This document shows, piece by piece, positions 60,420-64,000 of a DNA stretch of 64,000 bases; the stretch's first letter is position 1, and each line of letters starts with the position of its first letter. Under the pieces are notes generated by a model. It ran no database searches. It saw only the letters and a list, made by a program, of their open reading frames with translations, and was not told the origin of the DNA. Source of the DNA: Clostridia bacterium (GTDB lineage: Bacteria; Bacillota; Clostridia; Christensenellales; Aristaeellaceae); contig JAGAAC010000005.1 of NCBI GenBank assembly GCA_017615475.1, positions 1 to 64,000 on the forward strand, in the 5' to 3' direction. Both the position numbers and the translations under genes were made by a program.

Positions 60420-61076
60420 TCAGAGCGCCTGCTGTCCGTCTTGGATTTCGTGCAGTCTCCGGACACATTTCTCCATGTTTTTCTGTCCGAAAAGCGCGGT
60501 TCCCATTACTGCCACGGAAAGCCCGTTCATCACAAGCATCTCCAGATTGTCCTCACGGATTCCTCCGTCGGCTTCTATTTCTCCTTTGTAGCCCATATCT
60601 TTCAGCCCTCGGATCTTGCTGATCACACGGGCGTCCAGTTTCTGGCCTCCGAATCCGGGTTCAACCGTCATCATCAGCACCAGGTCTGTCATTTCCAGAT
60701 AAGGAAGAACGGTTTCAAGCGGCGTCGCCGGTTTCAGGGCAAGACCGGCCATGCGCCCGCGGCTGCGGATGGCTGTAAGCAGCGAACCGGTATCCGATTC
60801 TGTTTCAGCATGAATGGTCAGACATGAAGCGCCGGCGTCCAGGAAGGCATCCACCATGGTTTCCGGATGATCCATCATCAGATGGACATCCAGCGGGAGA
60901 TCCGTCACCTGGTTCAGACGGCGTACAGTATCAGCGGAATAAGCCAGGTTCGGAACAAAATGAGCATCCATCACATCCACATGAATCCAGTCACAGCCGG
61001 CTTTTTCCGCTTTCCGCACAGCCTTCTCCAGATTCAGCGGATCTGCCGCGAGAATGCTCGGCGCAATCTTAATCAT
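60420..61076 (-). CDS. rpe: Ribulose-phosphate 3-epimerase
   Basis: Interconverts ribulose 5-phosphate and xylulose 5-phosphate in the pentose phosphate pathway. 218 residues, an (alpha/beta) barrel with the N-terminal IAPSILAADPLNLEKAV, the conserved GCDWIHVDVMDAHFVPN, VHLMMDHPE and the phosphate-binding MTVEPGFGGQ motif. Overlaps rsgA by eight bases; the rsgA-rpe link is common in Firmicutes. Confidence 0.97.
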   Translation of the reverse strand: MIKIAPSILAADPLNLEKAVRKAEKAGCDWIHVDVMDAHFVPNLAYSADTVRRLNQVTDLPLDVHLMMDHPETMVDAFLDAGASCLTIHAETESDTGSLLTAIRSRGRMAGLALKPATPLETVLPYLEMTDLVLMMTVEPGFGGQKLDARVISKIRGLKDMGYKGEIEADGGIREDNLEMLVMNGLSVAVMGTALFGQKNMEKCVRRLHEIQDGQQAL

Positions 61077-61998
61077 ATCGTTCCCTCCATATTTCCCTTG
61101 CCTCAGCGAGCAGGATCCTGTACCGCTTCAGCCTTTCCATGCTGATTTCACCTTTGTCCGCTGCTTCCTGAACAGCGCATCCGGGTTCCCTGTCATGCAG
61201 GCATTCATCAAACCTGCATTTTCCTTCATAAGGTTCAAACTCCGGATAACGTTCTTTCAGGTACGCCGGATCCAGTTCTTTTTCTGCCTCAAGAAGATTG
61301 AAACCTGCTGTATCCATTACGCGGATACCGTTTTTTTCGATCAGTTCGGTATGCCTTGTGGTGTTTTTGCCTCTTTCGATCTTTCTGGATATATCGCCTG
61401 TTTCCAGTTCAAGTCCGAGCAGGGCATTCAGCAGGGTGCTCTTCCCAGCGCCGCTTTGTCCGGTAAAGCAGCTGAGCTTCCCGTCCGCCAGCGCCTTTTT
61501 CAGGATCTCCAGTCCGGTTCCGTCTCTGGCGCTTACGGAAATAACCGGTATGCCGGCTGTTCTGTATTCGTTTTCAATCTGTCCGGGCAGTTCCGGATCA
61601 AGATCGTATTTGGTCACCACAAGAAGCACATCCATTCCCTGGTTGTACGCCCTTGAAATCTGGCGGTCCACAAGGATCATGTCCGGCTTTGGAACCGGGG
61701 CAATAACGATCACAAGTCTTGTTACGTTCGCTACCGGCGGTCGCAGGCATTCAGTTTTTCGCGGCAGGATTTCTTCAATCCACCCGTGTTCTTCTCCCTG
61801 TCCGGATGAAAACAGCACCTCATCCCCGACCATGGGTGAGATTTTCTCCCGTCTGAATTTCTTTTTGCAGCGCACTGTATATTCCCTGTGGTTGTCATCC
61901 CGGATTGTGTAAAATCCCCCGATTCCCCGCACCAGCACACCGCGTTCCAGGGAAAGGCCGGCCTCCTGGATTTCCGTCATTTCAGCGTTTTCCCCCAT
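61069..61998 (-). CDS. rsgA: Ribosome small subunit GTPase RsgA
   Basis: Circularly permuted GTPase that helps mature the 30S subunit. 309 residues: OB domain (12-75), G domain with motif order G4-G1-G3 (TKYD, then GQSGAGKSTLLNALL near residue 181, then DTAGF), and the zinc-binding C-terminus CRFDECLHDREPGC. The ATG at 61998 lies one base past prkC but has no strong ribosome binding site; the ATG at 61980 follows GGGGG at eleven bases and would remove six residues. Confidence 0.95.
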   Translation of the reverse strand: MGENAEMTEIQEAGLSLERGVLVRGIGGFYTIRDDNHREYTVRCKKKFRREKISPMVGDEVLFSSGQGEEHGWIEEILPRKTECLRPPVANVTRLVIVIAPVPKPDMILVDRQISRAYNQGMDVLLVVTKYDLDPELPGQIENEYRTAGIPVISVSARDGTGLEILKKALADGKLSCFTGQSGAGKSTLLNALLGLELETGDISRKIERGKNTTRHTELIEKNGIRVMDTAGFNLLEAEKELDPAYLKERYPEFEPYEGKCRFDECLHDREPGCAVQEAADKGEISMERLKRYRILLAEAREIWRERYD

Positions 61999-61999
61999 A

Positions 62000-63883
62000 T
62001 TATTCCGATAATCCGAATGTGTCTGTCAGAACACCGTTCTGATAGATCCTGCAGGTATAGTTCCTCTCATCGGGTATATTGAAGCTCACAGGCTGAATCC
62101 TTTCCTGATCCGCCTGGTAAACATATTCATAGGCATCATATGCCATATCGGATCCTTCAGCCTGAAGCGTTACCCGCAGTGTAATGTTCTCATCAGACTC
62201 CTCCAGATTGACCGTAATGGTTTTCTCTGCTCTGTCTGTCGAATATCTGTATATGCGCAGGGTAACCGGTGTGTTCAGCGTAACATCTGAGTCTCCCGTC
62301 GGCGACTGCTCTACAATGGTACCATGTTCCCTGGCATTCCTTGTATCGGTATACTCAAGTTTTGGACTGATCGTCAGGAAATTCTGCTTCAGCAGTTCCT
62401 CCGCTTGCGCCAGTTTAAGCCCTGTCAGGCCGGGAACCCTGGTTTTTCCGCCGCTGTAGAACAGTTTAACAACGGTATCCTTATTGACCTTTTCTCCGGC
62501 TTCGGGAGACTGGGAAACGATCGTATCCTCCTCAAGTTCATTCATAACTGACCGGAGGTCCGGGGTAAGACCGATACTTCTGATAATCGCGGCGGCTTCT
62601 TCCTTGTTCTTTCCCAGCAGATCCGGCAGCTGTATCTGTGAAGGTCCGCTGGAAACATTAAGCATCACCGTATCGCCCCTGCGTTTGACCGTGTTTTCCT
62701 TCGGACTCTGCATAAAGACGATATTGGCTTTTACGTTTTCATTGATATAGTACTGCTCTATATATTTGAATCCTTCCTTTGTCAGCAGCGCTTTGGCATC
62801 CTCCACATCCAGATCTTTGACATTGGGAACCGTCGCTGTGGTGACAACCTGGCGGAATACAGCCCGTGCACCAAAGAACAAACCGGCGCACAAAGCCAGG
62901 CCCAGCAGCGTTGCCAGGATGATTTTCCCCGTTTTCCGGTGATGAACGTTTTCCGGATGATTGCGTCCGGTGTCGCTCATCGGTTTTCTGTTTTCCTCCC
63001 GGATCTGCGGTTTGGGCTGCTGCACCGTATCAAACTCTTTTTCGGGATAAACGGGTCTTTCCGGCCTGTTTTCCAGGGCGGCTCGGATATCTGCTGCCAT
63101 ATCCCTTGCAGTCTGGTAGCGCTGGGCCGGATTCTTTTCCATGGCCTTCATGCAGACACGCACAAGGGCCGGCGGTACATCCGGAGCCAGATTCTGTATC
63201 GGAATCGGTGTGGCATGCAGGTGCTGCATGGCTACAGCCACCGGATTGTCTCCGTCATAGGGAACCCTTCCCGTCAGCATCTCATACAGGACAATACCGG
63301 TGGAATAGATGTCGCTTGTGGCATTGGCTCCTTCTCCCCTTGCCTGCTCAGGTGAGAAGTAATGAACGGATCCCATGACATTGTCACCCTTGGTCAGGGT
63401 TGAACTGTTGGCAATGCGGGCGATTCCGAAATCCGCCACTTTAATGTGCCCGTCAGCATGAACCAGAATATTCTGGGGTTTAATATCCCTGTGTACAATG
63501 CCGTTCCGGTGGGCATGTTCCAATGCACTGAGGATGCGTATGGCGATCTGTCCTGCCAGTGCCGGACTCAGTTTTCCCCTTTCCTGGATAACGCTTTTCA
63601 GGGTTTTCCCCTGAACATATTCCATCACCAGATAACGGTTGTCACCGTCCATACCCACGTCCAGCAGGTTGACAATATTATGGTGGGTCATTTTGCTGGC
63701 AGCTTCCGCTTCCCGCTGAAAACGGCTGATAAATTCGGTGTCTTCATTGTACTCGGGCCGCAGCACTTTGACCGCGACGTTATGACCCGTTCTCAGGTCC
63801 ACGGCGCGGTAAACAATAGCCATACCGCCCATGCCGATCTGTTCTGTCAGCCTGTAGCGGTTCGCAAGGATTTTCTCCTTCAC
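62000..63883 (-). CDS. prkC: Serine/threonine protein kinase PrkC with PASTA domains
   Basis: Membrane kinase that senses peptidoglycan and phosphorylates wall, translation and metabolism proteins. About 627 residues. The kinase domain (about 10-270) has the glycine loop YRLTEQIGMGGMAIVYRA, VAVKVL with the ATP lysine, HRDIKPQNIL and DFG (VADFGIARI). One membrane helix lies near residue 325-345, followed by three PASTA repeats (about 350-550) and a C-terminal beta domain. I prefer GTG at 63883, overlapping the phosphatase stop (GTGA) and ten bases after AGGAGG; a TTG at 63889 would add two residues. Confidence 0.95.
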   Translation of the reverse strand: MKEKILANRYRLTEQIGMGGMAIVYRAVDLRTGHNVAVKVLRPEYNEDTEFISRFQREAEAASKMTHHNIVNLLDVGMDGDNRYLVMEYVQGKTLKSVIQERGKLSPALAGQIAIRILSALEHAHRNGIVHRDIKPQNILVHADGHIKVADFGIARIANSSTLTKGDNVMGSVHYFSPEQARGEGANATSDIYSTGIVLYEMLTGRVPYDGDNPVAVAMQHLHATPIPIQNLAPDVPPALVRVCMKAMEKNPAQRYQTARDMAADIRAALENRPERPVYPEKEFDTVQQPKPQIREENRKPMSDTGRNHPENVHHRKTGKIILATLLGLALCAGLFFGARAVFRQVVTTATVPNVKDLDVEDAKALLTKEGFKYIEQYYINENVKANIVFMQSPKENTVKRRGDTVMLNVSSGPSQIQLPDLLGKNKEEAAAIIRSIGLTPDLRSVMNELEEDTIVSQSPEAGEKVNKDTVVKLFYSGGKTRVPGLTGLKLAQAEELLKQNFLTISPKLEYTDTRNAREHGTIVEQSPTGDSDVTLNTPVTLRIYRYSTDRAEKTITVNLEESDENITLRVTLQAEGSDMAYDAYEYVYQADQERIQPVSFNIPDERNYTCRIYQNGVLTDTFGLSE

Positions 63884-64000
63884 GGACAATTCACCTCCTC
63901 ATCAGAGGCTTCTTCATCCGGGGAAGCTGCTGTTTCAGGTTCTTCAGTTTCCTTTTCTTCAGGATCCGTATACTCCGTATCGTCATGAAGCAGAATCAGG
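63880..64000 (-). CDS. C-terminus of PP2C-type phosphatase (partial)
   Basis: Only the last 40 codons are in the window, running off its right edge. The readable end, ILLHDDTEYTDPEEKE..., with an acidic, glutamate-rich tail ending VNCP, fits the C-terminus of a Stp/PrpC-type protein phosphatase, the usual partner encoded before prkC. The stop overlaps the prkC start by four bases (or ten if the TTG is used). The acidic tail is unusual for the family; identity rests mainly on context. Confidence 0.6.
   Translation of the reverse strand, partial: LILLHDDTEYTDPEEKETEEPETAASPDEEASDEEVNCP

Overview
The window is an ordinary, densely packed stretch of bacterial chromosome from an anaerobic Firmicute, most likely class Clostridia (possibly a gut or rumen Christensenellales-like lineage; the exact taxon is an inference). 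Reasons: pyruvate phosphate dikinase, type III glutamine synthetase, a split two-gene transketolase, a GlpA-like dehydrogenase with a DUF1667 protein, clostripain-family peptidase, YlbF-family protein, PrkC with PASTA repeats, GGAGG-type ribosome binding sites and near-consensus sigma-A promoters. G+C looks close to 50 percent. Coding density is very high: no gap between genes exceeds about 255 bases. I see no insertion sequence, prophage, CRISPR array or rRNA. One tRNA gene, Leu (UAA), is present.

Layout, left to right. (1) 1-5.9 kb: ppdK with its own promoter, then the nadK-argR-recN operon, all on the minus strand. (2) 6.0-14.4 kb: a lone plus-strand RluA-type pseudouridine synthase, then a seven-gene minus-strand unit read from a promoter at 14.4 kb: fruK, GNAT acetyltransferase, alpha/beta hydrolase, membrane-anchored MurF-like ligase, ddl, dxs, tlyA; its likely terminator lies inside the rluA gene. 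(3) 14.5-18.1 kb: plus strand, GlpA-like dehydrogenase, FAD oxidoreductase and DUF1667 protein, then yajC. (4) 18.1-25.5 kb: minus strand, split transketolase (perfect consensus promoter plus a palindromic operator candidate), diacylglycerol kinase-like protein, two unknown proteins, cysS, comEA-like, dnaX. (5) 25.5-47.4 kb: one unbroken minus-strand run of 16 genes from a YerC-type repressor through pcrA, ligA, a site-2-type protease, scpA, scpB, a C11 peptidase, two linked radical SAM proteins, rng, miaB, ylbF-like, mutS, mutL, miaA to a methionine gamma-lyase-family protein. (6) 47.6-53.5 kb: glnA type III (plus), then minus-strand glmM, a left-handed-beta-helix transferase, nagB and an MBL-fold hydrolase. 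(7) 53.7-55.6 kb: a long coiled-coil surface protein with an SH3-type C-terminus (plus). (8) 55.7-64 kb: tRNA-Leu, then the minus-strand run stp (partial), prkC, rsgA, rpe, mnmE, iron-dependent alcohol dehydrogenase, radC, YdcF-like, rsmG.

Together the genes cover cell-wall precursor supply (ddl, murF, glmM, fruK and nagB nearby), DNA repair and chromosome handling (recN, mutSL, pcrA, ligA, scpAB, dnaX, radC), tRNA and rRNA modification (miaA, miaB, mnmE, rsmG, tlyA, rluA), and central carbon and nitrogen metabolism (ppdK, transketolase, rpe, glnA).

No clearly new multi-gene system is visible. The most interesting signals are: a dnaX programmed-frameshift site of the E. coli type; the palindrome over the transketolase transcription start; the MurF variant with a membrane domain in place of the usual N-terminal domain; the single-pass coiled-coil/SH3 protein; the disordered, membrane-anchored C11 peptidase beside scpAB; a hydroxyethylphosphonate-dehydrogenase-like enzyme without phosphonate genes; and a terminator that abuts the ribosome binding site of the MBL hydrolase.
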